In this document: positions 1 to 9,078 of the stretch, piece after piece | How the letters are laid out: each line of letters opens with the position of its first letter | How positions within the stretch are numbered: the first letter of the stretch is position 1 | From: Sterolibacterium sp964437515 | Lineage (GTDB): Bacteria; Pseudomonadota; Gammaproteobacteria; Burkholderiales; Rhodocyclaceae | Reading direction: 5' to 3' | NCBI GenBank assembly: GCA_964437515.1 | Contig: CAYTHB010000005.1 | Location: 1 to 64,000, forward strand | Length of the DNA stretch: 64,000 nucleotides | Translations under genes and position numbers: made by a program | The notes under the pieces: generated by a model | Seen by the model: the letters and a program-made list of their open reading frames with translations, nothing else | The model's database searches: none | What the model was told of the DNA's origin: nothing

Positions 1-51
1 TCGCTACGCTCAAAGCTTCAACCCGACTCTGATTTTTGTATTTCACGTTAA
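1..51 (-). repeat. Dispersed 154-bp element, copy A (truncated by window edge)
   Basis: The first 51 bases are the reverse complement of the left end of the dispersed element found six more times in the window. The element's terminal hexamer lies at 46-51 (CGTTAA on the plus strand). This is the only copy in the reverse orientation. It sits 14 bases upstream of the yidD start codon, so it replaces or carries whatever promoter or leader yidD has. Confidence 0.85.
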
Positions 52-65
52 AAACAAAATGAATC

Positions 66-296
66 ATGAATGCGATGAAAGCATTATGGATTTATCCGTT
101 GATTGTCTTGATCCGCTTTTATCGGTATTTCATCAGCCCTCTTCTTGGATCGAATTGCCGGTTTTATCCAAGCTGTTCCGCCTATGCGGATGAAGCTTTG
201 CAACGCCACGGCCTGATTCGTGGAGGTGGTCTTGCATTACGCCGAATAGGGCGTTGCCATCCTTGGCATCCCGGTGGTTGTGATCCGGTTCCCTGA
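66..296 (+). CDS. yidD: Membrane protein insertion efficiency factor YidD
   Basis: A 76-residue protein of the YidD (DUF37) family, an inner-membrane-associated helper of YidC-dependent insertion. Sequence support: a short hydrophobic amphipathic N-terminus (residues 7-27), then the family signature with Cys31 and Cys37 in CRFYPSCSAYA and the C-terminal RCHPWHPGG at 63-71. Length is normal for the family. yidC follows 26 bases downstream in the classical rnpA-yidD-yidC-mnmE order. The start at 66 is preferred; Met4 at 75 is an alternative. A copy of the dispersed element lies immediately upstream, where rnpA would normally be. Confidence 0.95.
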   Translation: MNAMKALWIYPLIVLIRFYRYFISPLLGSNCRFYPSCSAYADEALQRHGLIRGGGLALRRIGRCHPWHPGGCDPVP

Positions 297-322
297 ACTT
301 ATTTTTCGAAAGATCATTGTCG

Positions 323-2002
323 ATGGATAACCAACGCCTGATACTTTTGCTGGTTTTTTCCTTTTCCATCATCATGCTTTGGGAATCCTGGCAGAAGCAG
401 AATCATCCAGAATCAGTTCAGGCACCTGTGGTTGCCAGTCAATCGGTTCAGTCATCTTCATCGGTTGTGGATGGCGGGGCTGTTCCATCAGTGACAACAC
501 CCGCAGTAACGACAGCAGCGGCTGTTTCTGCTGCTTCGTCGGAACACTCTGTGTCTGCAATGGTGCCCAAACAGATCATCAAAACGGATCTGTATACCGC
601 TGAAGTCTCTGCGCAAGGAGGGGATTTAACGCGGCTTGAACTCGTGACCCATCATGCCACAGAAGACAAAAACAAAACTTTTGTACTGCTGGATCATGGG
701 GAAAAACACGTTTATCAAGCGCAAAGCGGCTTGATGGGTGATGGTTTACCCAATCACAAAACCCTGTATACGTTTGTACCTGGAAGCAATACCTTGAAAG
801 AGGGTGAGAATGAGTTGCTTGTACGCTTGCAGGCGCCTGTGCTTGACGGGATTCAAGTGACAAAACAATATGCATTTCATCGCGGCAGTTATCTTATTGA
901 TGTTTCTTATGAAATTGAAAACAAGAGTAGTGTTGCGCTGACGCCGTCGGCCTATTTCCATCTGTTGCGCGATGACAAACCGCCAGAAGGCAGCACGGGA
1001 GGGGTCTTTGGTGTTCATGTCTTTACAGGTCCGGCGGTGTATACGGAGCAAGACAAATATCAGAAGGTCGGCTTCGAAGATATTGCCAAGGGTAAGGCTC
1101 ATTTTGCGCAAAAGGCCGATAATGGCTGGATTGCGATGGTGCAGCATTATTTTGTATCGGCCTGGTTGCCGCAGGGACATCAGCAACGTGATTTCTACAT
1201 GGAAAAATTGGGTGGAGATCTTTATCGTGCGGGCTTCAAAATGTCATTGGCATCGATCCCTCCTGGGGGGAAACAAATCATCGATGTGCCGCTTTATGCA
1301 GGCCCTCAAGAACAGAACAAGCTGGCCAAAATTGCGCCGGGGCTGGATCTGGTCGTTGATTATGGCTGGTTGACAGTCATTGCCTCGCCCTTGTTCTGGG
1401 TACTGGAAATGCTGCACAAGCTGGTGGGTAATTGGGGATGGGCCATCATTGCCTTAACGGTTCTTCTCAAGCTGGCGTTTTATCCCTTATCGGCGACCAG
1501 TTATAAATCCATGGCAAAAATGCGGCTTGTAGCACCCAAGCTGACCAAACTCAAGGAAACGTATGGTGATGACCGTGCGCGCTTGAATCAGGAAATGATG
1601 GATCTTTACAAGCGTGAACAAATCAATCCCTTGAGTGGTTGCTTGCCCGTGCTCGTGCAGATTCCGGTGTTCATTGCCTTGTATTGGGTGCTACTAGGCT
1701 CGGTCGAGATGCGTTACGCACCGTTCATTGGTTATATTCATGACCTTTCTGCCAAAGATCCTTATTTCATCCTGCCCATCATCATGGGCTTGACCATGGT
1801 ATGGCAAACGCGGCTCAATCCCGCACCCCCCGATCCGATTCAGGCCAAGGTCATGGCCTTCATGCCGGTTATGTTTACGGGCATGTTTCTGTTTTTTCCT
1901 TCGGGGCTGGTGCTGTACTGGATCGTGAATAATGTCCTGTCGATTGCGCAGCAGTGGAAAATCAATCAGGTGATCGAGGCGGGTGGCGACAAAGCAGCTT
2001 AA
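323..2002 (+). CDS. yidC: Membrane protein insertase YidC
   Basis: YidC/Oxa1 insertase of the Gram-negative type (559 aa). It inserts and folds inner-membrane proteins alone or with SecYEG. It has an N-terminal signal-anchor helix (about residues 5-20), a low-complexity Ser/Val/Ala linker, a large periplasmic beta domain (about 75-330), then the conserved five-helix core starting near the VVDYGWLTVIASPLFW segment. The core includes the cytoplasmic helical hairpin (KMRLVAPKLTKLKE) and a final helix with PSGLVLYWIVNN. The reading frame opens two codons earlier at a TTG (317), but ATG at 323 gives the usual MDNQR N-terminus. mnmE starts 9 bases after the stop. Confidence 0.97.
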   Translation: MDNQRLILLLVFSFSIIMLWESWQKQNHPESVQAPVVASQSVQSSSSVVDGGAVPSVTTPAVTTAAAVSAASSEHSVSAMVPKQIIKTDLYTAEVSAQGGDLTRLELVTHHATEDKNKTFVLLDHGEKHVYQAQSGLMGDGLPNHKTLYTFVPGSNTLKEGENELLVRLQAPVLDGIQVTKQYAFHRGSYLIDVSYEIENKSSVALTPSAYFHLLRDDKPPEGSTGGVFGVHVFTGPAVYTEQDKYQKVGFEDIAKGKAHFAQKADNGWIAMVQHYFVSAWLPQGHQQRDFYMEKLGGDLYRAGFKMSLASIPPGGKQIIDVPLYAGPQEQNKLAKIAPGLDLVVDYGWLTVIASPLFWVLEMLHKLVGNWGWAIIALTVLLKLAFYPLSATSYKSMAKMRLVAPKLTKLKETYGDDRARLNQEMMDLYKREQINPLSGCLPVLVQIPVFIALYWVLLGSVEMRYAPFIGYIHDLSAKDPYFILPIIMGLTMVWQTRLNPAPPDPIQAKVMAFMPVMFTGMFLFFPSGLVLYWIVNNVLSIAQQWKINQVIEAGGDKAA

Positions 2003-2011
2003 GGGTAGCCC

Positions 2012-3382
2012 TTGAACCCATCGGGCGAACTCATTGCGGCAATCGCAACGGCTCCTGGACGAGGTGGAGTCGGAGTGGTGCGTGTTTCGGGAGCATCACT
2101 GACCGGCTTTGCCGAGCAGCTTTGCGGGCAAAAAAACAAGCCTGATTTTCATCTTAAGCCCCGTCATGCCACCTTGAGTCATTTCAATGATGCGCAAGGG
2201 CAACTGATCGATCAGGGTATTCTGATTTATTTTCCTGCGCCCCATTCCTTTACCGGGGAGGATGTCCTCGAACTACAAGGCCATGGTGGGCCGGTGGTGA
2301 TGCATCTGCTGTTGCAGCGTTGTCTTGAACTGGGTGCGCGGCTGGCTGCGCCGGGTGAGTTTACGCAGCGCGCTTTTCTCAACGATAAGCTCGACTTGGC
2401 GCAAGCCGAGGCAGTGGCGGATTTGATCGATGCCTCCAGCATCCAGGCAGCACGTTCGGCGGTACGTTCCTTGTCTGGAGATTTTTCCCGGCAGGTACAT
2501 GAAATTGTCGAACGCTTGATTCATTTTCGGATGCTGATCGAGGCGACGCTGGATTTTCCGGACGAAGAAATCGATGCGGCAACCTTGTTGGAAGAAGCGC
2601 AAGTGCCACAGCGTTTGCAAGGTTTGCATGATGAGTTGGCGAATTTGCAACTGCGTGCACGGCAAGGCAGTTTGTTACGTCGGGGTTTGCAGGTTGTCCT
2701 CGCGGGGCCGCCGAATGTCGGTAAATCATCGCTCCTGAATTGTCTGGCAGGCGAAGATCGCGCCATCGTTACAGAGATTGCAGGGACAACACGCGATGCT
2801 TTGCGCGAGATGATTCAGATCGAGGGTATTCCATTACACATTATCGACACGGCCGGTTTGCGCGAAACAGGGGATGTGGTAGAGCAACTCGGTATACAGC
2901 GCAGCTGGCAGGAAATCGAGCGCGCGGATGTCATTTTGCAATTGGTAGATGCGCGCTACGGTTATACCCTCGATGATGTTGCTCTGGCACAGCAGCTTCC
3001 CGACAAGGTCGAGCGTTTGGTGATACACAACAAGTGCGATCTTTCTGGTCAAGCACCTCAACGTATCGAACGGGAAGGGCGCGTGCATTTGTATTTGTCT
3101 GCACGCGATGGCGCGGGCATTCAGCTTTTACACGATGAACTGCTTCGGATCGTGGGCTGGCAGGAACATGGCGAAGACTTGATTCTGGCGCGAGAAAGAC
3201 ATTTACAAATTCTGGCCACATCACAGGGCTATCTGAAGCAAGCCGTCGCGACTGTGTTTCAACTGGAATTGTGTGCTGAGGAATTACGCCGCTGTCAGCT
3301 ATTGCTTGGTGAAATCACAGGCGAATTTACGGCAGATGATTTGCTGGGGGCTATCTTTTCTCGCTTCTGTATTGGGAAATAA
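2012..3382 (+). CDS. mnmE: tRNA uridine-5-carboxymethylaminomethyl modification GTPase MnmE
   Basis: MnmE (TrmE/ThdF), 456 aa, the GTPase partner of MnmG. Together they make the cmnm5U34 modification in tRNAs reading two-fold degenerate codons, using tetrahydrofolate carbon. Visible parts are the N-terminal folate-binding domain starting GELIAAIATAPGRGGVGVVRVSG-like, a helical domain, and an inserted Ras-like G domain with GPPNVGKS (residues 232-239), AGTTRD, DTAGL and NKCD. The conserved terminal Cys is in CIGK. TTG is used as the start; no in-frame ATG precedes the conserved N-terminus. The partner mnmG follows after a parS-containing gap. Confidence 0.97.
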   Translation: MNPSGELIAAIATAPGRGGVGVVRVSGASLTGFAEQLCGQKNKPDFHLKPRHATLSHFNDAQGQLIDQGILIYFPAPHSFTGEDVLELQGHGGPVVMHLLLQRCLELGARLAAPGEFTQRAFLNDKLDLAQAEAVADLIDASSIQAARSAVRSLSGDFSRQVHEIVERLIHFRMLIEATLDFPDEEIDAATLLEEAQVPQRLQGLHDELANLQLRARQGSLLRRGLQVVLAGPPNVGKSSLLNCLAGEDRAIVTEIAGTTRDALREMIQIEGIPLHIIDTAGLRETGDVVEQLGIQRSWQEIERADVILQLVDARYGYTLDDVALAQQLPDKVERLVIHNKCDLSGQAPQRIEREGRVHLYLSARDGAGIQLLHDELLRIVGWQEHGEDLILARERHLQILATSQGYLKQAVATVFQLELCAEELRRCQLLLGEITGEFTADDLLGAIFSRFCIGK

Positions 3383-3390
3383 AGTAAGCA

Positions 3391-3406
3391 CGTTTCACGT
3401 GAAACA
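3391..3406. promoter_or_regulatory. parS site 1 (ParB-binding palindrome)
   Basis: CGTTTCACGTGAAACA differs from the canonical bacterial parS palindrome TGTTTCACGTGAAACA only at the first base. It lies in the mnmE-mnmG gap, 2.7 kb from parA, the usual origin-proximal position of parS in proteobacteria. Confidence 0.85.
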
Positions 3407-3437
3407 TGCTTGCTTTGGCCGGATTGGTTCAATCTTT

Positions 3438-3453
3438 TGTTTCACGTGAAACA
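3438..3453. promoter_or_regulatory. parS site 2 (perfect palindrome)
   Basis: TGTTTCACGTGAAACA is a perfect 16-bp palindrome identical to the parS consensus bound by ParB in many bacteria. It is 47 bp from site 1 (start to start) and 84 bp upstream of the mnmG start codon, so ParB bound here may also affect mnmG transcription (inference). Confidence 0.93.
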
Positions 3454-3536
3454 AAACCGCCCGTCAGTCTTTATTGACTGTTGCGAGTGGCGTATCATTG
3501 CGCCTCTTTTTACTGGATTTTCACGCGGGTTTTGTG

Positions 3537-5438
3537 ATGCTTTTTTCCAAGCGTTTTGATGTCATCGTAGTGGGTGGTGGCCATGCCGGAACGGAGGCTG
3601 CGTTGGCTGCGGCGCGTTGTGGCGCGCAAACGCTACTGCTCACGCATAATATTGAGACCTTGGGACAAATGTCGTGCAATCCTTCAATCGGTGGGATTGG
3701 TAAAGGACACCTGGTGCGAGAGGTGGATGCGCTGGGTGGCGCGATGGCAGCGGCAACTGATGAAGCTGGAATCCAGTTCCGCACCTTGAATTCCAGTAAA
3801 GGCCCGGCGGTGCGCGCAACACGAGCGCAGGCTGATCGGCTTTTATATAAGGCTGCGATACGGCAACGACTGGAAAATCAGTCGAACCTGACTTTGTTTC
3901 AGCAGGCCGTTGATGATCTGGTTCTCACGGGCGATCGTGTTTGTGGTGTGGTGACGCAGCTCGGCATCCGTTTTGAAGCGCCCACCGTGGTGCTGACGGC
4001 CGGTACGTTTTTGAATGGTTTGGTTCATGTGGGTTTGAGCCATTATCCGGCGGGTAGGGCGGGTGATCCTCCTGCCATTTCCTTGTCTCACCGTTTGCGC
4101 GAGATGAATTTACCCATTGGACGACTGAAAACGGGGACTCCGCCTCGGATTGATGGACGCACGATTGACTATTCAGTGTGCCAGATTCAGCCGGGGGACG
4201 ACCCTGCGCCGGTTTTTTCATTTATTGGGCGGCGTGAGCAGCATCCGCGTCAAGTGCCGTGCTGGATTACGCATACGAATGCGCGCACGCATGACATCAT
4301 CCGCGCCGGACTGGATCGTTCACCGATGTTTACCGGTGTGATTGAAGGTGTGGGGCCGCGTTATTGTCCTTCCATCGAAGACAAGATTCATCGCTTTGCC
4401 GATAAAGACAGTCACCAGATTTTTCTGGAACCCGAAGGGCTGACGACCCATGAGGTTTATCCGCAAGGCGTATCTACCAGTCTGCCGTTCGATGTACAGT
4501 TGAACTTGGTGCGGAGTTTGCGGGGTCTGGAAAATGCACATATTTTGCGACCAGGCTATGCAATCGAGTACGATTATTTTGATCCGCGCAACTTGAAAAC
4601 GACATTGGAAACCAAGTCGATTGCAGGCTTGTTTTTTGCTGGGCAGATCAATGGCACCACGGGCTACGAAGAAGCGGCCGCGCAAGGTTTGCTGGCAGGT
4701 GTCAATGCGGCATTGCAGGCGCAGGGCAGGGAGGATGCCTGGTCGCCCCAGCGCGATCAGGCCTATCTGGGTGTGCTGGTGGATGACCTGATTACACGGG
4801 GCGTTTCCGAACCTTACCGGATGTTTACCAGTCGTGCCGAGTATCGTTTGAGTCTGCGTGAAGACAATGCCGATCTGCGCTTGACCGAGATTGGGCGAAA
4901 GCTGGGGCTGGTGGATGATCTGCGTTGGGATGCCTTTAATCGCAAACGGGATGCTATCGCTGCCGAGAGCGAGCGACTCAAAAAAACCTGGGTTCAGCCT
5001 AAACAAGTGGGTGAAGCGGATGCGTTGCGTGTGCTCGGGCAAACATTGGAGCGCGAGTATCGCCTGTTTGATCTGCTGCGCCGTCCCCCGGTCAGTTATG
5101 CCGCTCTTGCCACCCTGCCGGGCTTTGCTGAAGCGGCGATAGAACTGGATGAAGCGGTGATCGAGCAGGTTGAGATTCAGGCGAAATATCAAGGCTATAT
5201 CGATCGGCAGCACGAGGATGTGCAGCGTGCGCAGACGCATGAGTCAATGCGTCTGCCGGTGGATCTGGACTATGCGACTGTGCACGGTCTGTCGATTGAA
5301 GTGCGCCAGCGCCTGAATCAGCATCGTCCGGAAACACTCGGGCAGGCGAGTCGTATGCAAGGGGTGACGCCTGCCGCCATTTCGTTGTTGTTGGTGCATA
5401 TGAAGCGCTTGGCACTACAGAAAGGGGTCGGCAAATGA
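3537..5438 (+). CDS. mnmG: tRNA uridine-5-carboxymethylaminomethyl modification enzyme MnmG (GidA)
   Basis: FAD-dependent MnmG, 633 aa, which works with MnmE in wobble-uridine modification. The N-terminus carries the dinucleotide-binding motif VGGGHAGTEAALAAAR, followed by the SCNPSIGG(I)GKGHL block. The family signatures RLKTGTPPRIDGRTIDYS and the C-terminal helical domain are present. The reading frame is open from a TTG at 3474, but the ATG at 3537 gives the expected length (E. coli GidA is about 629 aa) and begins just before the FAD motif. The stop codon overlaps the rsmG start by 4 bases (ATGA), indicating coupled translation. Confidence 0.97.
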   Translation: MLFSKRFDVIVVGGGHAGTEAALAAARCGAQTLLLTHNIETLGQMSCNPSIGGIGKGHLVREVDALGGAMAAATDEAGIQFRTLNSSKGPAVRATRAQADRLLYKAAIRQRLENQSNLTLFQQAVDDLVLTGDRVCGVVTQLGIRFEAPTVVLTAGTFLNGLVHVGLSHYPAGRAGDPPAISLSHRLREMNLPIGRLKTGTPPRIDGRTIDYSVCQIQPGDDPAPVFSFIGRREQHPRQVPCWITHTNARTHDIIRAGLDRSPMFTGVIEGVGPRYCPSIEDKIHRFADKDSHQIFLEPEGLTTHEVYPQGVSTSLPFDVQLNLVRSLRGLENAHILRPGYAIEYDYFDPRNLKTTLETKSIAGLFFAGQINGTTGYEEAAAQGLLAGVNAALQAQGREDAWSPQRDQAYLGVLVDDLITRGVSEPYRMFTSRAEYRLSLREDNADLRLTEIGRKLGLVDDLRWDAFNRKRDAIAAESERLKKTWVQPKQVGEADALRVLGQTLEREYRLFDLLRRPPVSYAALATLPGFAEAAIELDEAVIEQVEIQAKYQGYIDRQHEDVQRAQTHESMRLPVDLDYATVHGLSIEVRQRLNQHRPETLGQASRMQGVTPAAISLLLVHMKRLALQKGVGK

Positions 5439-6073
5439 GTGCTGCGGCATCCGTTGCTTCGCTGTTGCATACAGGCATCCGTCAGCTTGAACTGAGTTTG
5501 CCCGAGGGTACGGAAGCGCGTTTGCTGGCGTATTTGTCGTTGTTGAGTAAATGGAATCGCGTGCATAACCTCACCGCGGTACGCGATGAACAGCAGATGG
5601 TGAGTCATCATTTGCTGGACTCCTTGACCGTTCTTCCCCATCTTGCGGGCTATGCCTCGTTGGCGGATGTGGGCAGCGGCGGTGGCTTGCCGGGGATTCC
5701 GCTGGCCTTGGCGCGACCGGACAGGGCGGTGACTCTGATCGAAGCGAATCACAAGAAAGCCAGCTTTCTTCAACAGGCCAAAATCGAGTTGGGTTTGAGT
5801 AATGTGAGTGTCCACTGTGGCCGTGTCGAAGATTACATGCCCCCCCTGTTGTTTGATGCCGTCATTTCCCGGGCTTTTTCAGAGTTGGCACTGTTTGTCC
5901 AGGTGGCAGGACATTTATGCGCGCCAAACTCACCGTTGCTGGCGATGAAAGGTGTTGATCCTGAAGAGGAAGTTGCTCGATTACCGAGCGGTTGGTGCGT
6001 AGCGCAGACACAGTCGCTACACGTTCCGGGGCTGGATGCTCAACGTCATTTGCTGACGATTCTGCGCAATTAA
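5435..6073 (+). CDS. rsmG: 16S rRNA (guanine527-N7)-methyltransferase RsmG (GidB)
   Basis: RsmG, 212 aa, an SAM-dependent methyltransferase that makes m7G527 in 16S rRNA; loss is known to give low-level streptomycin resistance. The sequence shows the family segment KWNRVHNLTAVRD (about residues 38-50), the SAM-binding motif DVGSGGGLPGIPLA and the acidic LIEANHKKASFL. It starts inside the mnmG stop (ATGA overlap) and is followed 12 bases later by parA, the standard gidA-gidB-parA-parB order. Confidence 0.96.
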   Translation: MSAAASVASLLHTGIRQLELSLPEGTEARLLAYLSLLSKWNRVHNLTAVRDEQQMVSHHLLDSLTVLPHLAGYASLADVGSGGGLPGIPLALARPDRAVTLIEANHKKASFLQQAKIELGLSNVSVHCGRVEDYMPPLLFDAVISRAFSELALFVQVAGHLCAPNSPLLAMKGVDPEEEVARLPSGWCVAQTQSLHVPGLDAQRHLLTILRN

Positions 6074-6085
6074 AAGGAAATCCCC

Positions 6086-6859
6086 ATGCATATTTTTGCC
6101 ATTGCAAACCAAAAAGGTGGTGTCGGCAAGACCACGACTTCGGTCAATCTGGCGGCAGCACTCGCGGCCAAAGGGCAGCGCACCTTGTTGATCGATCTCG
6201 ATCCGCAAGGCAATGCCACGATGGGCAGTGGTGTGGATAAACGGTCTCTGGAAAAGTCCGTTTATCACCTGCTGGTGGGGCTGGCGACACTGACGGAAGT
6301 TCGGGTGAGCAGCGAGGCCAAGTATGATGTTCTCCCCGCCAATCGCGATCTGGCAGGGGCGGAAATCGAAATGGTGGAACTGGAACGTCGCGAACATCGG
6401 CTCAAGGAGGCGTTGGCGGCGCACGCCACCGAATACGATTTTGTGCTCATCGATTGTCCGCCTTCGCTGTCCATGCTGACACTCAATGGCTTGTGTGCGG
6501 CACATAATGTCATCATTCCAATGCAATGTGAATACTATGCGTTGGAAGGATTGTCTGATCTGGTCAATACAATTAAGAAAGTGCATGCTCACCTCAACCG
6601 GGATCTCAAAGTGATTGGCATTCTTCGGGTGATGTTCGATAGTCGAGCCACCTTGGGGCACCAGGTATCGGCTGAACTGGAACAGCATTTTGGCGACAAG
6701 GTGTTCAAAACCGTAATCCCCCGCAATATCCGCCTGGCCGAGGCACCCAGTTATGGCATTCCGGGGGTGCTTTTTGATAAAAGTTCCAAAGGTGCGCAGG
6801 CGTATCTGGCTTTTGCGACGGAATTGATGACGCGAACTGCAATCAAGGAGACAGTATGA
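6086..6859 (+). CDS. parA: Chromosome-partitioning ATPase ParA (Soj)
   Basis: ParA/Soj-type deviant Walker ATPase of 257 aa that drives segregation of ParB-parS complexes. The deviant Walker A KGGVGKTTT lies at residues 10-18 with the signature Lys10 and catalytic Lys15; Walker B is in the FVLIDCPPSLSMLT segment. The short N-terminus without a DNA-binding HTH marks it as the chromosomal type. A purine-rich AAAAGGAAA ribosome-binding site precedes the start. The end overlaps the parB start (ATGA). Confidence 0.96.
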   Translation: MHIFAIANQKGGVGKTTTSVNLAAALAAKGQRTLLIDLDPQGNATMGSGVDKRSLEKSVYHLLVGLATLTEVRVSSEAKYDVLPANRDLAGAEIEMVELERREHRLKEALAAHATEYDFVLIDCPPSLSMLTLNGLCAAHNVIIPMQCEYYALEGLSDLVNTIKKVHAHLNRDLKVIGILRVMFDSRATLGHQVSAELEQHFGDKVFKTVIPRNIRLAEAPSYGIPGVLFDKSSKGAQAYLAFATELMTRTAIKETV

Positions 6860-7731
6860 ATCCCCCGAAAAAGAAAGGCCTGGGGCGTGGCCTGGACGCT
6901 TTGCTGGATACGCAGACGACGCAGGAATCCACACGACAGGACAGCTTGCCAGTGACCCGCTTGCAACCGGGCAAGTACCAGCCACGTACCCGCATGGATC
7001 AAGACTCGCTCAATGAGCTGGCGGCATCGATCAAGGCGCAGGGCATCATGCAGCCGATACTCGTCCGGCCGGTGGGTGAAGATCGCTATGAAATCATTGC
7101 CGGCGAGCGTCGCTGGCGTGCCGCACAGCTGGCTGGGGTCAGCGAAGTGCCGGTGCTGGTGCGCGAAATCCCCGATGAAGCCACGCTGGCGATGTCGTTG
7201 ATCGAAAACATCCAGCGCGAAAACCTCAACCCGCTCGAAGAAGCGGCTGGCATTCAGCGCTTGATCGACGAGTTTGGCATGAGCCATCAGCAAGCCGCCG
7301 ATGCCGTGGGTCGTTCTCGGCCTGCCGCCTCCAATCTGCTGCGTCTGCTGCACCTGGCCAAGCCCGTACAGGAATGTCTGTTTTCCGGCGAGCTCGATAT
7401 GGGCCATGCGCGTGCCTTGCTACCGTTATCCAAAATAGAGCAGGCACGACTGGCGGCGATGGTGGTGCATAAACGCTTGTCGGTGCGTGAAACGGAAAAG
7501 CTGGTACAGCGTGAATTGCATCCACCGGCAGAGCGTGAAACGACCAGCTCAGGCAAGGTGGATCGTGATTTGCTGCGTTTGCAGGAAACACTGGCTGATA
7601 CGCTGGGCGCGTCGGTCAAGCTGGTCACCCGCAAGAAAGGTGCGGGGAGCCTGACCATCGATTTCAATAGTCTCGATCAGTTGGATGGATTGCTGGAACG
7701 CCTAGGGCTTACTCAAGACAGGGATGCTTGA
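6856..7731 (+). CDS. parB: Chromosome-partitioning protein ParB (Spo0J)
   Basis: ParB CTPase/DNA-clamp protein, 291 aa. It begins with the KKKGLGRGLDALL box that activates ParA, followed by the N-terminal CTP-binding domain with the GERRWRAAQLAG motif (ParB signature GERRxRA). A helix-turn-helix region comes next (MSHQQAADAVGRSRPAASNLLRLL) that would read the parS palindromes at 3391 and 3438, and then a C-terminal dimerisation domain. It is co-translated with parA. The atp operon that often follows parB in this group is absent; a convergent ntrX-like gene follows instead. Confidence 0.96.
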   Translation: MNPPKKKGLGRGLDALLDTQTTQESTRQDSLPVTRLQPGKYQPRTRMDQDSLNELAASIKAQGIMQPILVRPVGEDRYEIIAGERRWRAAQLAGVSEVPVLVREIPDEATLAMSLIENIQRENLNPLEEAAGIQRLIDEFGMSHQQAADAVGRSRPAASNLLRLLHLAKPVQECLFSGELDMGHARALLPLSKIEQARLAAMVVHKRLSVRETEKLVQRELHPPAERETTSSGKVDRDLLRLQETLADTLGASVKLVTRKKGAGSLTIDFNSLDQLDGLLERLGLTQDRDA

Positions 7732-7782
7732 GTCTGGAAGTGTGAGCGAGTGAGCATGTGTGGCGTGGCTCATGCCACCGAT

Positions 7783-9054
7783 TCATTCCTCGGGCGTGCG
7801 TTCTTCTTCCTTGCGCCCCGGACGGAGCCCCAGATCCTTGAGCTTTCGATAAAGGTGGGTGCGTTCAAGACCTGTTTTTTCAGCAAGACGTGTCATGTTG
7901 TGGCCATCGATGCGTAAATGGTGTTCAAAATAGATGCGCTCGAAAGATTCTCGCGCTTCACGCAGTGGCAGACTCAGCATTTCGGATGAAAACCCGTTGG
8001 GAATCGGGTTGCCATGTCCTTGCGCAGCAAAAAGTCGGGTGACATCTTCGGCTTGGATTTCCTCATCCAGTGCTGCGGCGGCCAGCGATTTCACGGTGTT
8101 TTTCAATTCATCGTAACCGCCAGGCCAATCGTGCTGCCGTAGCATGTTGAGTGCCGTTGGAGAAAAACGCCGGACAGGGGCTTCTTTGGTTTCGGTGCGT
8201 TGCGCGAGCAAGTGGGTCGCTATTTCTGGAATGTCCTCACGCAGATCGGTCATGGATGGGATGGCGAGCCAGACATCGAAAAGCTGTTTGAGCTGGTTGT
8301 CATCCCAGCCCTGGGCGGTGAGTGTGGCCGGATCCATGGCGGTCGCGGCGATCAGGCGTAGATCGTAACGTGCCAGCCGTTCGGCGGCAAAGACGAGGTT
8401 CTTTTGCTGCAAGCGGTTCATGCGTCCCAATTCATCGACAAACAGCAAACCTCCGCGAACTTCTTCTAATGCTTCCAGTGTGAGCGGGGTGCTGTCCTGG
8501 GTCAGGTCGAGCCAGGCGCGAGCGGGTGACAACAGGGTGCGTGCGGCCAATTCTGCCATACCACCCGGTGCGGAGCGCAGCATGACCGTGCGGCTGCTCG
8601 TGGCAACCTGTTCCAGTCGCTTCTTGAGATCACGCAAGGCGGCTGATCGTGTAAATGCGGCAAGTGTCAGCCCGGTTGTGGCGGGTGCCGGTTTTTTGGC
8701 GAGTCCTTTTTTAACGGTTGCCAGCAGTTTTTGAAGCGCGATGGGTTTTTCCAGAAAATCAATCGCACCGATACGCGTTGCTTCAACGGCGGTATCAATG
8801 GTGCCGTGACCTGACATCATGATGACGGGCAGAGTGAGTAATCCGTTGCTTGCCCACTCCTTGAGGAGCGTGATTCCATCGGTTTCGGGCATCCAGATGT
8901 CAAGCAACACCAGATCGATGCGCTCGTTTTCGCGAGCGATTCGAGCTGCGGCAGCATTCTCTGCGAGGCGTACATCATGACCCTCATCGGCAAGAATTTC
9001 CGAGAGTAATTCTCGTATGCCAATTTCATCGTCAACAACCAGTATCCGTGCCAT
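7783..9054 (-). CDS. NtrX-like response regulator with degenerate sigma-54 AAA+ domain
   Basis: A 423-aa response regulator laid out as receiver (1-120), AAA+-like middle and Fis-type HTH. The receiver is intact: Asp8, Asp9, phospho-acceptor Asp52 in LLDIWMPETDG, and the conserved Lys in LEKPI. The middle domain resembles sigma-54 activators around the Walker B region (GGLLFVDELGRM) but has no Walker A GxxGxGKE, which is replaced by SAPGGMAELA. It also lacks the GAFTGA loop; the whole L1 segment is missing. It therefore should not hydrolyse ATP or open sigma-54 promoters by the classical route. The C-terminus has a clear Fis-like helix pair (RLAEKTGLERTHLYRKLKDL). The kinase gene ntrY is directly upstream. 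Confidence 0.85.
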   Translation of the reverse strand: MARILVVDDEIGIRELLSEILADEGHDVRLAENAAAARIARENERIDLVLLDIWMPETDGITLLKEWASNGLLTLPVIMMSGHGTIDTAVEATRIGAIDFLEKPIALQKLLATVKKGLAKKPAPATTGLTLAAFTRSAALRDLKKRLEQVATSSRTVMLRSAPGGMAELAARTLLSPARAWLDLTQDSTPLTLEALEEVRGGLLFVDELGRMNRLQQKNLVFAAERLARYDLRLIAATAMDPATLTAQGWDDNQLKQLFDVWLAIPSMTDLREDIPEIATHLLAQRTETKEAPVRRFSPTALNMLRQHDWPGGYDELKNTVKSLAAAALDEEIQAEDVTRLFAAQGHGNPIPNGFSSEMLSLPLREARESFERIYFEHHLRIDGHNMTRLAEKTGLERTHLYRKLKDLGLRPGRKEEERTPEE

Positions 9055-9078
9055 GTTGGTTCCTTGAGGTTGCTAGGA

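Noticed and set aside
4320..5240. Open frame of 306 codons on the minus strand
   Set aside because: Antisense to mnmG; low-complexity shadow with no recognisable domain.
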